The notes beneath the pieces are model-generated. The model saw nothing but the letters and a program-made list of their open reading frames with translations. It did not search any database and had not been told where the DNA came from. 30,373 nt of DNA from UBA4636 sp045534575 (GTDB taxonomy: Bacteria; Bacillota; Clostridia; Christensenellales; Borkfalkiaceae). A program made the position numbers and the translations under genes. The DNA is taken from the NCBI GenBank assembly GCA_045534575.1, contig JAZSJZ010000011.1, positions 1 to 30,373 of the forward strand, given 5' to 3'. This document shows, in pieces, positions 14,983-22,635 of the stretch (the first letter of the stretch is position 1; every line of letters begins with the position of its first letter).

Positions 14983-16288
14983 TTATTTTCTCCACTATCG
15001 TCTTTATAGTTTCGAGCGAACGCTCGCTCAATAATTGTTTTTTCATTTTTTTATCAACTCTACCGCCAAAAATCGGCTCTAAAACGCCGTAATTTGCGTT
15101 CATTGGTTGGAAGTTTTCACTCTTAGTTTTGCAGTGCTTAATTAAAGCGCCTATAACGGTTTTTGTCGTAAAGTCAATATCTTTTTTTCCTTGCAACTTC
15201 CTATCTAAAGAAATTGCCGAAATAAGCCCCGAACCAATGCTCTCAACGTATCCCTCAACGCCCGTAATTTGCCCAGCAAAATAGGTTAACGGATGGTCAA
15301 TACAGCAAAAATTATCGGTCAAAACTTCGGGTGCGTTTAAATATGTATTTCTGTGCATAACTCCATAACGTAAAAATTCAGCGTTTTTAAGAGCAGGAAA
15401 AACCGAGAAAACCTTTTTTTGCTCGCCAAATAAAAGATTTGTTTGAAAGCCAACTATGTTATACATAGTGCCTTCAGCATTTTCTTTTCTAAGTTGCATG
15501 CAAGCATAAGGCCACCTCCCCGTATTAGGATCGGTTAGCCCAGCGGGTTTTAACGGACCGAAACGGAGCGTATCAACGCCACGCTTTGCCATAATTTCAA
15601 CGGGCATACAGCCTTCGAAAACTTTAACGTCTTCTTCAAAATCGTGCTTTGGCGCTTGCTCGGCGTTAATTAATAGGTTATAAAACTCCAAATACCCTTC
15701 CTTATCGATAGGGCAGTTTATATAGTCGCCAACGCCAGCCTCGCCGTATCTATCGCTAATAAAGGCGTGATTCATATCGATTGATTCAGCCGAAACAATA
15801 GGTGCTGCGGCATCGTAAAAATATAGTTGTGTTTTGAAGTTTTCTTTAATAAATTTACTAAGCCCTTGCGTTGTCAACGGTCCCGTGGCAACAATGGTTG
15901 GCTTGGTAAAATCAATTTCTTGAACATCTTTACAAACAAACTCAATATTTTCGCACTCTTTAAGCCCTTTCGTGATGTTTTCGGCAAAAAGTTCTCTATC
16001 GACAGCAAGTGCGTTGCCAGCGGGAATTTTCACTTGGTTTGCAACACGCAAAACGAACGAACCCAATCTTAAAAGTTCTTCCTTTAAAAGTCCGCAAGCG
16101 TTGCCGTAAACGTCTTGACTTTTGAGCGAGTTAGAACAAACCAACTCGCCAAAGTTTTTGTTTTTGTGCGCCGGCGTGAAAGCTTTTGGCTTTATATCGA
16201 AAAGTTTAACCTTATAGCCTCTTTTTGCAAGGTAATAAGACGCTTCGCTTCCAGCAAGCCCTCCGCCGATAACATTAATTTCTATCAT
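14975..16288 (-). CDS. trmFO: tRNA (uracil-54-C5)-methyltransferase TrmFO, folate/FAD-dependent
   Basis: 437 aa from the ATG at 16288, close to the ~435 aa of Bacillus TrmFO. A TTG at 16327 gives a longer frame, but the extra 13 residues are lysine-rich and lie inside topA. It methylates U54 in the tRNA T-loop using methylene-tetrahydrofolate and FAD. The FAD-binding GGGLAGSEA starts at residue 8; LVCSNSLKSQDVYGNACGLLKEEL and the C-terminal MNANYGVLEP are family hallmarks. The start is one base after the topA stop with no clear SD, suggesting coupled translation. Confidence 0.95.
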   Translation of the reverse strand: MIEINVIGGGLAGSEASYYLAKRGYKVKLFDIKPKAFTPAHKNKNFGELVCSNSLKSQDVYGNACGLLKEELLRLGSFVLRVANQVKIPAGNALAVDRELFAENITKGLKECENIEFVCKDVQEIDFTKPTIVATGPLTTQGLSKFIKENFKTQLYFYDAAAPIVSAESIDMNHAFISDRYGEAGVGDYINCPIDKEGYLEFYNLLINAEQAPKHDFEEDVKVFEGCMPVEIMAKRGVDTLRFGPLKPAGLTDPNTGRWPYACMQLRKENAEGTMYNIVGFQTNLLFGEQKKVFSVFPALKNAEFLRYGVMHRNTYLNAPEVLTDNFCCIDHPLTYFAGQITGVEGYVESIGSGLISAISLDRKLQGKKDIDFTTKTVIGALIKHCKTKSENFQPMNANYGVLEPIFGGRVDKKMKKQLLSERSLETIKTIVEKINE

Positions 16289-16289
16289 T

Positions 16290-18599
16290 TTATTTTGTTG
16301 ATTTTTCAGTCTTTTTCTTTTTTTCAACGGTTATAGAATAACCGCAGTCTTTATCGGAACATTTTTTGGTCTTTCCGTCCTTAGATAAGAACAAGAATTT
16401 ACCGCATTGTGGGCAGTATTCGTCAAGTGGCATATCCCAGCACATAAACTTGCACTCTGGGTAATTTGAACAGCCGTAGAATTGCTTGCCCGATTTTGAA
16501 GTCATTTTTTGCGTTGGCTTGTGGCAAATTGGGCATACGCCTGCCTTTTCGGTAATGCTTTTGGTGTTTTTGCAGTCGTTGCATTGCAAATATTTACCGA
16601 ATTTACCTTGCTTTAAGATCATTTCACCACCGCACTTATCGCATTTTTCTTGCGATTTTTCTTCGTTGAGCGCTTTAATGAAAGTGCATTTAGGGTAGTT
16701 CGGGCAAGCAAGGAATTTGCCGTATTTTCCTACCTTATAAACCATTTTAGCGCCACATTTTTCGCAAACAACGTCGGAAACTTCAACGTTTTCGCTTTTA
16801 ATGTTAGAACAAGTTGGGTAGTTTGAACAAGCAAGGAACGGCCCGTATTTTCCGTTCTTTCTAACCATATTCGCACCGCATTTATCACAAATAATATCGG
16901 TAACCTCGTCGCCGTCGGAAGAGGCTTTTGCTAAATTTTCCGAGAAAGTTGGGTAGAATTCGGCAATGATATCGTGCCAATCTTTACCGCCGTTTTCAAT
17001 ATCGTCAAGTTTATCTTCCATCGTAGCCGTGAAAGATACGTCCATAATATCGGCAAAATACTTAACTAAAACGTCAGTCATCTCGAACGCAATAGGCGTT
17101 GGAACGATATATTTGCCTTCTTTAACGGTGTATTTTCTTTTAGAAAGAACTGAAATAATGGTTGAATAGGTAGAAGGTCTGCCAATGCCCCTATCTTCCA
17201 TTGTTTTAACTAAGGTTGCCTCAGTGTAACGAAGTGGCGGTTTAGTAAATTTTTGCTCTTCTTCAAGTTTTAAAACGTTTAAAGGCTCGCCCTTTGTAAC
17301 TTTTGGAATTTCGTTTTGAACAACTTCGTCGTCTTGAGTTGTTGCGCTATAATCGTCGTAAACTGCGGTAAAGCCTTTAAAGAGCGTTGTTTTTCCGCTT
17401 GTTTTAAAAGTATAATCGCCGTTGTTTACTGAAATATTTACAAGTTCATATTTCGCATCAGCCATTTGCGATGCTACAAACCTATCGTAAATAAGTTTAT
17501 AAACTGCGTAATGCTTTTTATCAAGAAGTTTCTTAGCAACTTGCGGAGTTATTGATAAATCGATAGGTCTAATTGCTTCGTGCGCATCTTGTGCCGACTT
17601 TTTAGAACGATAAAAATTCGGCTTATTAGGAACGTAATCTTTGCCGTATTTACTAGCAATGAACTTTAATGCTTCGTCTTGCGCTTCTTTAGCAACACGA
17701 ACGGAGTCAGTTCTAATATATGTTACGAACGCTAAATGACCTTGAGGCGTATCAACGCCCTCGTAAAGATATTGCGCTATCGACATAACTTGCGGAGAAG
17801 AAAGCCCAAGTTTGTTTGAAGCGTCTTGTTGGAGCGTGCTCGTTGTGAACGGTGGCAACGCGTGAGAAGAAACAACTGATTTTTTAACGTCGCCAACGAA
17901 GGTTGGGTTGGATTTTAAATCGGCTAAAACTTTATCTACTTCAGCCTTAGTTGACGGGCGGTATTTTTTGCCCTTTTTCTCGGCAAGAAGTGCCTTGAAA
18001 GTTTGGTTGCCCGTAGAAAACTCGCCGTAAATATTCCAATATTCCTTTGGAATAAAGGCTTGAATTTCTCTTTCTCTATCAACAACGATTCTAAGCGCAA
18101 CCGACTGAACTCTACCAGCCGATAACCCGTCTTTAATCTTTTTGCAAAGGAACGGGCTTAGTTTATAGCCAACCAGCCTATCAAGAACACGTCTTGCTTG
18201 TTGAGAATCAACTAAGTTGTAGTTAATATCTCTAGGATTAGCGAGCGCATTTTTAACAGCCTTTTCGCTAATTTCATTAAATTCAATTCTAGAAGCTTTG
18301 CCTTTTAAGCCCAAAACTTCTTGCAAGTGCCAAGAAATTGCTTCACCTTCACGGTCAGGGTCGGTTGCGAGATAAACTTTGTCGCACTTTTCAGCCTTTT
18401 CTTGGAGTTTTTTAATAACCGAGCGTTTTGATGCGGTTATAACGTAGTTCGGTTCAAAATCACCTGCAACGTTTACGCCTAACCTTTTTTCTGGAAGGTC
18501 TCTAACGTGCCCACCGCTTGCGTCAACTACGTATTTTCCACCTAAATATTTCTCGATTGTTTTCGCCTTAGACGGCGATTCTACTATGATTAACTGCAT
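16290..18599 (-). CDS. topA: DNA topoisomerase I with five C-terminal zinc-ribbon-like units
   Basis: 769 aa from the ATG at 18599, chosen because AAGGAG lies 5 nt upstream and the protein then begins MQLIIVESPSKAKTIEKYLGG as in the family; a TTG at 18629 is less likely. The TOPRIM domain (ATDPDREGEAISWHL) binds Mg2+, and the catalytic tyrosine is Tyr294 in VTYIRTDS. It relaxes negative supercoils. From about residue 585 onward there are repeated CxxC pairs: CDKCG...CSNYPTC, CEKCG...CPNYPKC, CDKCG...CNDC, CPICH...CSNYPEC and CPQCG...CSDKDC. That is more than the three of Bacillus TopA and explains the extra length. The C-terminal tail is basic (VEKKKKTEKSTK). Confidence 0.96.
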   Translation of the reverse strand: MQLIIVESPSKAKTIEKYLGGKYVVDASGGHVRDLPEKRLGVNVAGDFEPNYVITASKRSVIKKLQEKAEKCDKVYLATDPDREGEAISWHLQEVLGLKGKASRIEFNEISEKAVKNALANPRDINYNLVDSQQARRVLDRLVGYKLSPFLCKKIKDGLSAGRVQSVALRIVVDREREIQAFIPKEYWNIYGEFSTGNQTFKALLAEKKGKKYRPSTKAEVDKVLADLKSNPTFVGDVKKSVVSSHALPPFTTSTLQQDASNKLGLSSPQVMSIAQYLYEGVDTPQGHLAFVTYIRTDSVRVAKEAQDEALKFIASKYGKDYVPNKPNFYRSKKSAQDAHEAIRPIDLSITPQVAKKLLDKKHYAVYKLIYDRFVASQMADAKYELVNISVNNGDYTFKTSGKTTLFKGFTAVYDDYSATTQDDEVVQNEIPKVTKGEPLNVLKLEEEQKFTKPPLRYTEATLVKTMEDRGIGRPSTYSTIISVLSKRKYTVKEGKYIVPTPIAFEMTDVLVKYFADIMDVSFTATMEDKLDDIENGGKDWHDIIAEFYPTFSENLAKASSDGDEVTDIICDKCGANMVRKNGKYGPFLACSNYPTCSNIKSENVEVSDVVCEKCGAKMVYKVGKYGKFLACPNYPKCTFIKALNEEKSQEKCDKCGGEMILKQGKFGKYLQCNDCKNTKSITEKAGVCPICHKPTQKMTSKSGKQFYGCSNYPECKFMCWDMPLDEYCPQCGKFLFLSKDGKTKKCSDKDCGYSITVEKKKKTEKSTK

Positions 18600-18610
18600 A
18601 TATCTCCTTG

Positions 18611-18650
18611 CAAAACCGAATTTTAGCAAAAATTTTAGTTCTCGGTTTTG
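18611..18650 (-). promoter_or_regulatory. Hairpin in the dprA-topA gap, just before the topA SD
   Basis: A perfect 9-bp inverted repeat, CAAAACCGA (18611-18619) with TCGGTTTTG (18642-18650), has a 22-nt loop and ends five bases before the AAGGAG of topA. No T tract follows, so it is not a simple terminator. It could be an RNA processing or translation-control element. The 74-base gap is the longest inside this operon. Confidence 0.5.
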
Positions 18651-18673
18651 CCTAAATTTCTATTTTTTGTCGG

Positions 18674-19756
18674 CTACTTAATTGCCTTGTATCTATTACC
18701 GCCAACGTTTACGATAAAACCTTGAATTTCGAGCATAGAAAGAATTGGCGCTAGTTCAAAAGTTTTCATATTCAACTTTTCAACCAGTAAATTAGCGTCG
18801 CTTATTCCATCTTTTATTGCGTTCAAGCACGCAAGTTCGTCCTCTTCTAGGTCGATTTTTTCTTCCTCAAATTTTTCAAGTTCTAAAAAAGATAAAATAT
18901 CTTCAACGCTATCGCAAAGCATTGCGCCCGATTTTATTAAATCGTTAGGAAGTTCGCCTTGCGTTATTCCTATGGAATAAGGAATAGCAAAAACTTCTCT
19001 TCCGTAGTCTAGCGCAAAACTTGCTGTGTGCCTTGCTCCGCTAGTTTTTTCTCCGCTTGCAATAAGCACGCCTTTTGTTAAACCCGCGATTATTCTGTTT
19101 CTAACTGGGAACATATACGGCATTGACTTCATTTCTGGGGGTTGCTCGCTTATAACTAAGCCGAATTTCTCAACTTCGTCAATGAGTTTCTTATTGTAAC
19201 TTGGGTAAACAAAATTTCTTCCGCCAGCTACAACTGAAATAATATTTCCGCTACCTAATGCGCCTTTTATAACACGCATATCAGCGCCACCTGCTGTGCC
19301 CGTTACTAAAACAGCACCGCTCTCAGTCAAAGTTTTCGACCAACTCTCAACAATTTCACACACGTTAGGCAAAGTTTTTCTAGAGCCAACTATCGCAAAC
19401 ATATCTTTGCGCTTTAGCAAATTTTCATTGCCGTTGCAATATAAAACCAAAGGTTTAGGGTTTATGTTTTGCAAGCCTTCTGGGTATAAATTCGATAAAT
19501 ACGTTACGCATTTAGTTTTAAACTTTTCTAAAGATTTTAAAACCATATCAACGTAACTTTTATCAAAGGCTAAACTCACGATTTTTGCTTGCGTTAAGCC
19601 TAAAATTGGTTCAATTTCTTGCTTAAGATTGCCCTTAAACTCAAAAAGTTGGCTAGGATTTTTAACTTGCGATAAAATTTTGACCTTATGCTTATATTCT
19701 AGCCCCAAAATGGAGTCAAGAACGATTATTGCAAGTTCGTTTTTATCGTAAGTCAT
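18674..19756 (-). CDS. dprA: DNA processing protein DprA/Smf
   Basis: 360 aa. It binds single-stranded DNA and loads RecA during natural transformation; it is also widespread in non-competent bacteria. An N-terminal helical part (1-~100) is followed by the Rossmann-like DprA core with AIVGSRK (121-127), VTGTAGGADM, YPSYNKKLI and FPVRNRIIAGL; a C-terminal winged-helix-like region (~300-360) ends the protein. The usual SGxAxGID motif is here TGTAGGADM, a mild variant. An SD (GGAG) overlaps the comM stop, with an 11-base gap. Confidence 0.93.
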   Translation of the reverse strand: MTYDKNELAIIVLDSILGLEYKHKVKILSQVKNPSQLFEFKGNLKQEIEPILGLTQAKIVSLAFDKSYVDMVLKSLEKFKTKCVTYLSNLYPEGLQNINPKPLVLYCNGNENLLKRKDMFAIVGSRKTLPNVCEIVESWSKTLTESGAVLVTGTAGGADMRVIKGALGSGNIISVVAGGRNFVYPSYNKKLIDEVEKFGLVISEQPPEMKSMPYMFPVRNRIIAGLTKGVLIASGEKTSGARHTASFALDYGREVFAIPYSIGITQGELPNDLIKSGAMLCDSVEDILSFLELEKFEEEKIDLEEDELACLNAIKDGISDANLLVEKLNMKTFELAPILSMLEIQGFIVNVGGNRYKAIK

Positions 19757-19767
19757 AAAAAATTCTC

Positions 19768-21297
19768 CTAGTCTTTATCGAATTCGTAACTCTTATAGCC
19801 TATTGCTTCAAGCAAGTGTTTTTTCTTGATGTTATCGCTAAACTCAAGGTCTGCAATAGTTCTAGCGACCTTTAAAATTCTTGCCCTTGCTCTAGCCGAA
19901 AGCCCAAGCGCTTCAAACGATTTTTTCATAAGTTTTTCGCACTCTTCGTCTAAAACGCAATATTTTGCAAGGTGTTTTTCGGTCATTTGCGAATTAAGAA
20001 GAATATTTTCACCTAAAAAACGCTCTTTTTGAATTAGCCTTGCCTTATTTACTCTTTTTCTAACCACCAAAGACGATTCTTCTTCGGTTTTAGAAACAAG
20101 GTCGTCGTATTTAACGTTATCAACTTGAATTTGAAGGTCTATTCTATCAAGAAGCGGACCTGAAATTTTAGATCGATATTTTCTAATTTGAGTATCGGTG
20201 CATTTGCACGTTAAAGTTTCAGAGCCGTAGTTTCCGCAAGGGCACGGGTTCATGCTCGCAACGAGCATAAAATCCGCTGGGTATTTCACCGAGCCTTTAG
20301 CCCTAGAAACGGTAACAACGCCGTCTTCTAAAGGCTGGCGCAAGCACTCTAAACTCGACCTTGTGTATTCGGGCATTTCGTCAAGGTATAAAACGCCGTT
20401 ATGAGCAAGGCTGATAATACCCGGCTTTACGCTTTGCCCACCACCGATTAGCGAAACGACTGTCGCCGTGTGGTGAGGGGTATAAAACGGTCTTACTTTT
20501 ATTACGCCGAACGAATTATCAAGTAGCCCCGAAACGCTGTGGATTGCAGTGGCTTCTAGCGCCTCTTCAAATGATAGGTCGGGCATAATCGACGGAATAC
20601 ATTTTGCTAGCATAGTTTTGCCAGAGCCGGGCGAGCCAATCATTAACAGGTTATGCCCACCGCTAACGGCAACTTCAAGCGCGCGCTTAGCAACGAATTG
20701 ACCTTTTACGTATTTTAAATCGTGCGAATATTCAGCGGGTTTTTCGCTCACAACAAAATCAGTGTGCGGAAAAATCGGCAGTTCTTCGCCGTTTAAAAAA
20801 CTAACGACCTCAGTTAAGTTTTTAACTGCAATAACTTCAATTCCGTCAACCAAAGACGCTTCTTTTGCGTTATCGCACGGAACGATAACCCTTTTAAAGC
20901 CGTTTTCTTTAGCGGAAATGGTCATAGGAAGAACGCCCGAAACGCCTCTTATTCCACCGTCGAGAGCCAATTCGCCAATAAAAACCGTTGAAGAGAGATT
21001 TCTTTCAAGTTTTGTGTTTTGGCATTTGATAATGGCAACGGCAATGGCAAGATCTAGGTGCGAACCTTCTTTTTTAAGGTCGGCTGGGGCAAGATTTAAC
21101 GTGATTGCGCCGAACGGAAATGAGATTTTAGAGTTTTTTATAGCAGATTTAACTCTATCTTTCGCCTCTTTAACGGCAGCGTCGGGAAGCCCAACGATAT
21201 CAATTCTTTGTTGTTCGTTGGTGGCAATATCAGCCTCAACTTCAACCGAAAAGCCTTTTAAGCCGTATAAAGCAATCGTGTTCGTTTTTGCAATCAT
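19768..21297 (-). CDS. comM: ComM/YifB family AAA+ ATPase (Mg-chelatase-like)
   Basis: 509 aa from the ATG at 21297, supported by AAAGGTG six bases upstream; a GTG three codons earlier is possible. The N-terminal Lon-like/ChlI fold (1-~170) is followed by the AAA+ module: Walker A GSPGSGKT (221-228), then GVLYLDEMPEY, a Cys-containing loop (NPCPCGNYG ... CKCT) and LLDRIDLQIQV; a C-terminal helical lid ends it. In Gram-negative bacteria ComM is a hexameric helicase promoting branch migration in transformation; the Firmicutes role is less clear. It is the first gene of the operon. Neighbouring dprA fits a shared role in DNA uptake or recombination, but no uptake machinery is seen here. Confidence 0.93.
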   Translation of the reverse strand: MIAKTNTIALYGLKGFSVEVEADIATNEQQRIDIVGLPDAAVKEAKDRVKSAIKNSKISFPFGAITLNLAPADLKKEGSHLDLAIAVAIIKCQNTKLERNLSSTVFIGELALDGGIRGVSGVLPMTISAKENGFKRVIVPCDNAKEASLVDGIEVIAVKNLTEVVSFLNGEELPIFPHTDFVVSEKPAEYSHDLKYVKGQFVAKRALEVAVSGGHNLLMIGSPGSGKTMLAKCIPSIMPDLSFEEALEATAIHSVSGLLDNSFGVIKVRPFYTPHHTATVVSLIGGGQSVKPGIISLAHNGVLYLDEMPEYTRSSLECLRQPLEDGVVTVSRAKGSVKYPADFMLVASMNPCPCGNYGSETLTCKCTDTQIRKYRSKISGPLLDRIDLQIQVDNVKYDDLVSKTEEESSLVVRKRVNKARLIQKERFLGENILLNSQMTEKHLAKYCVLDEECEKLMKKSFEALGLSARARARILKVARTIADLEFSDNIKKKHLLEAIGYKSYEFDKD

Positions 21298-21344
21298 ACC
21301 TTTCACCTTTTGTCAAATTTTACTCTTAAAACAAAATTTAATAT

Positions 21345-21373
21345 ATTGTAATACGAAATTTTTAAAATGTAAA
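21345..21373 (-). promoter_or_regulatory. Promoter of the comM-dprA-topA-trmFO-hslVU-hisS operon
   Basis: On the minus strand TTTACA (21368-21373), a 17-bp spacer and TACAAT (21345-21350). The start site should be near 21338, leaving a 40-nt leader before comM. Confidence 0.7.
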
Positions 21374-21478
21374 GAAAAATTTTTCAATATCCTTAAATTA
21401 TATATATTATTTGTCGTGAGATTTTTTTTCGTAACCGAATTTTGCATATTTAGCCCTAAATTTAACAAACTAATAAAA

Positions 21479-22165
21479 ATGACTATTATCTTTATTCGCG
21501 CCGTGATTTTGCTACTTAGTCTTATCGTTATTATGCGACTTATGGGAAAGAGGCAAATCGGCGAAATGCAACCTTATGAATTTATAATAACCCTTCTCAT
21601 CGCTGAACTTGCGTGCGTGCCTATGGCAGACGTTTCCATTCCGCTAATTTACGGCATAGTTTCAGTTTTAGCCGTTTTTATTCTGCACCAACTTCTAACT
21701 CTTTTGGAGCAAGCAGGCTCGATTGCAAGACTAATTATTAGCGGAAAGCCTTCAATTGTTATCAATAAAGACGGCGTTGACGTTAAAGAACTGAAGAAAA
21801 ACAACATGGGTGTTGAAGACTTGCTTGAATCGCTTCGAAACACAGGGAATTTTTCGTTCGATAGCGTGCATTACGCTATTTACGAGGCAAACGGAAATCT
21901 TTCGGTTTTAGAAAGCCAAAATAAACAAATAGACGGCAAGTTACCGCTTCTTTTAGTTTCGGAAGGTAAAATCGTTAAAAACAATTTTCAAATGATTAAC
22001 CTTGATAAAAGTTTCTTAGACGGGTTTTTAAAGGAACAAAATATAAAGGCTTTAAGAGACGTTGAAGTTTTAACGCTAGAATCGAGCGGAAAAGTTTATT
22101 TAAAAGTTAAAGAGCAAAAATTTAAAACTTTTAACATTGATTTAGGAGAAAACGTAAATTGGTAA
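21479..22165 (+). CDS. DUF421 membrane protein, YetF-like
   Basis: 228 aa from the ATG at 21479; the open frame extends far upstream over comM but that part is antisense and not credible. About three N-terminal helices (IFIRAVILLLSLIVIMRLMG, FIITLLIAELACVPM, LIYGIVSVLAVFILHQLL) contain the family signature GKRQIGEMQPYEFIITLLIAE. A cytoplasmic part follows with the typical GKPSIVINKDGVD and NNMGVEDLLESLRNTGNFSFDSVHYAIYEANGNLSVL. Length matches B. subtilis YetF/YdfR (about 230 aa). These proteins have been linked to membrane and spore functions; the precise role here is unknown. No good SD precedes the start, and a promoter in 21307-21478 is not clear (a weak TTCAAT-16-TATTAT at 21393-21420 is possible). 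Confidence 0.88.
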   Translation: MTIIFIRAVILLLSLIVIMRLMGKRQIGEMQPYEFIITLLIAELACVPMADVSIPLIYGIVSVLAVFILHQLLTLLEQAGSIARLIISGKPSIVINKDGVDVKELKKNNMGVEDLLESLRNTGNFSFDSVHYAIYEANGNLSVLESQNKQIDGKLPLLLVSEGKIVKNNFQMINLDKSFLDGFLKEQNIKALRDVEVLTLESSGKVYLKVKEQKFKTFNIDLGENVNW

Positions 22166-22536
22166 AATCAATAATTTCAATAATAATAGCATCCGTTTTA
22201 GTAATAGGGCTTGGCGTTTTTGAAAATTTATATCTTAATAAAACTTTTAAGGAATTAGACAAATCTTTTCAAATCGTTGAAGAAAAACTAATCACCCAAA
22301 CTTGCACTAAAGCCGACGTTTTAACCGCTCAAGATATTTGGATTGATAAAAAAAGAAATCTTCACGCGTTCATACCTCACACAGAAATAAAAGAAGTTGA
22401 TTTATGGGTTTCAGAGTGCGTTTTTTATGCGGAAGACGATGACTTTGCCGAGGCTCTTGCTAAGGTTATGGTAGTTAGAGAACTTTTTGAACAAATCCCA
22501 AGAAATTTCTTAATAAAATTTGAAAATTTATTCTAA
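22159..22536 (+). CDS. DUF4363 family protein
   Basis: 125 aa. One N-terminal membrane helix (SIISIIIASVLVIGLGVF) and a helical extracellular or periplasm-like domain (~25-125) with LDKSFQIVEEKL, WIDKKRNLHAFIPHTEIKEVDLWV and LEQIPR-like QIPRNF, the pattern of DUF4363. Such proteins are commonly encoded right after DUF421 genes in Firmicutes. The start is a TTG that overlaps the end of the DUF421 gene by 7 bases, with AGGAG 10 nt upstream; no ATG is available in a sensible place. The two products probably act together. Function unknown. Confidence 0.8.
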   Translation: MVKSIISIIIASVLVIGLGVFENLYLNKTFKELDKSFQIVEEKLITQTCTKADVLTAQDIWIDKKRNLHAFIPHTEIKEVDLWVSECVFYAEDDDFAEALAKVMVVRELFEQIPRNFLIKFENLF

Positions 22537-22599
22537 AAGTTAGGCTATAAGCCCGTTATCGCATATTTTTTTAAAAATTACAAATATAAAACCAAACGA

Positions 22600-22626
22600 A
22601 AAAACGGCTAAATTTTAGCCGTTTTT
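22600..22626. terminator. Bidirectional terminator between the DUF4363 gene and uvrA
   Basis: An 11-bp stem, AAAAACGGCTA (22600-22610) with TAGCCGTTTTT (22616-22626), has a 5-nt loop. T-rich sequence follows on the plus strand, and the A run gives U residues on the minus strand. It serves both convergent transcription units. Confidence 0.88.
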
Positions 22627-22635
22627 CTTATGTGT

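Noticed and set aside
16289..16327. Upstream TTG start for trmFO
   Set aside because: It would add a lysine-rich tail read from the end of topA; the ATG at 16288 matches family length and the FAD motif position.
20762..21478. Long plus-strand extension of the DUF421 frame over comM
   Set aside because: It is antisense to the well-conserved comM; DUF421 homologs start at the ATG at 21479, and the upstream translation is low in meaning.
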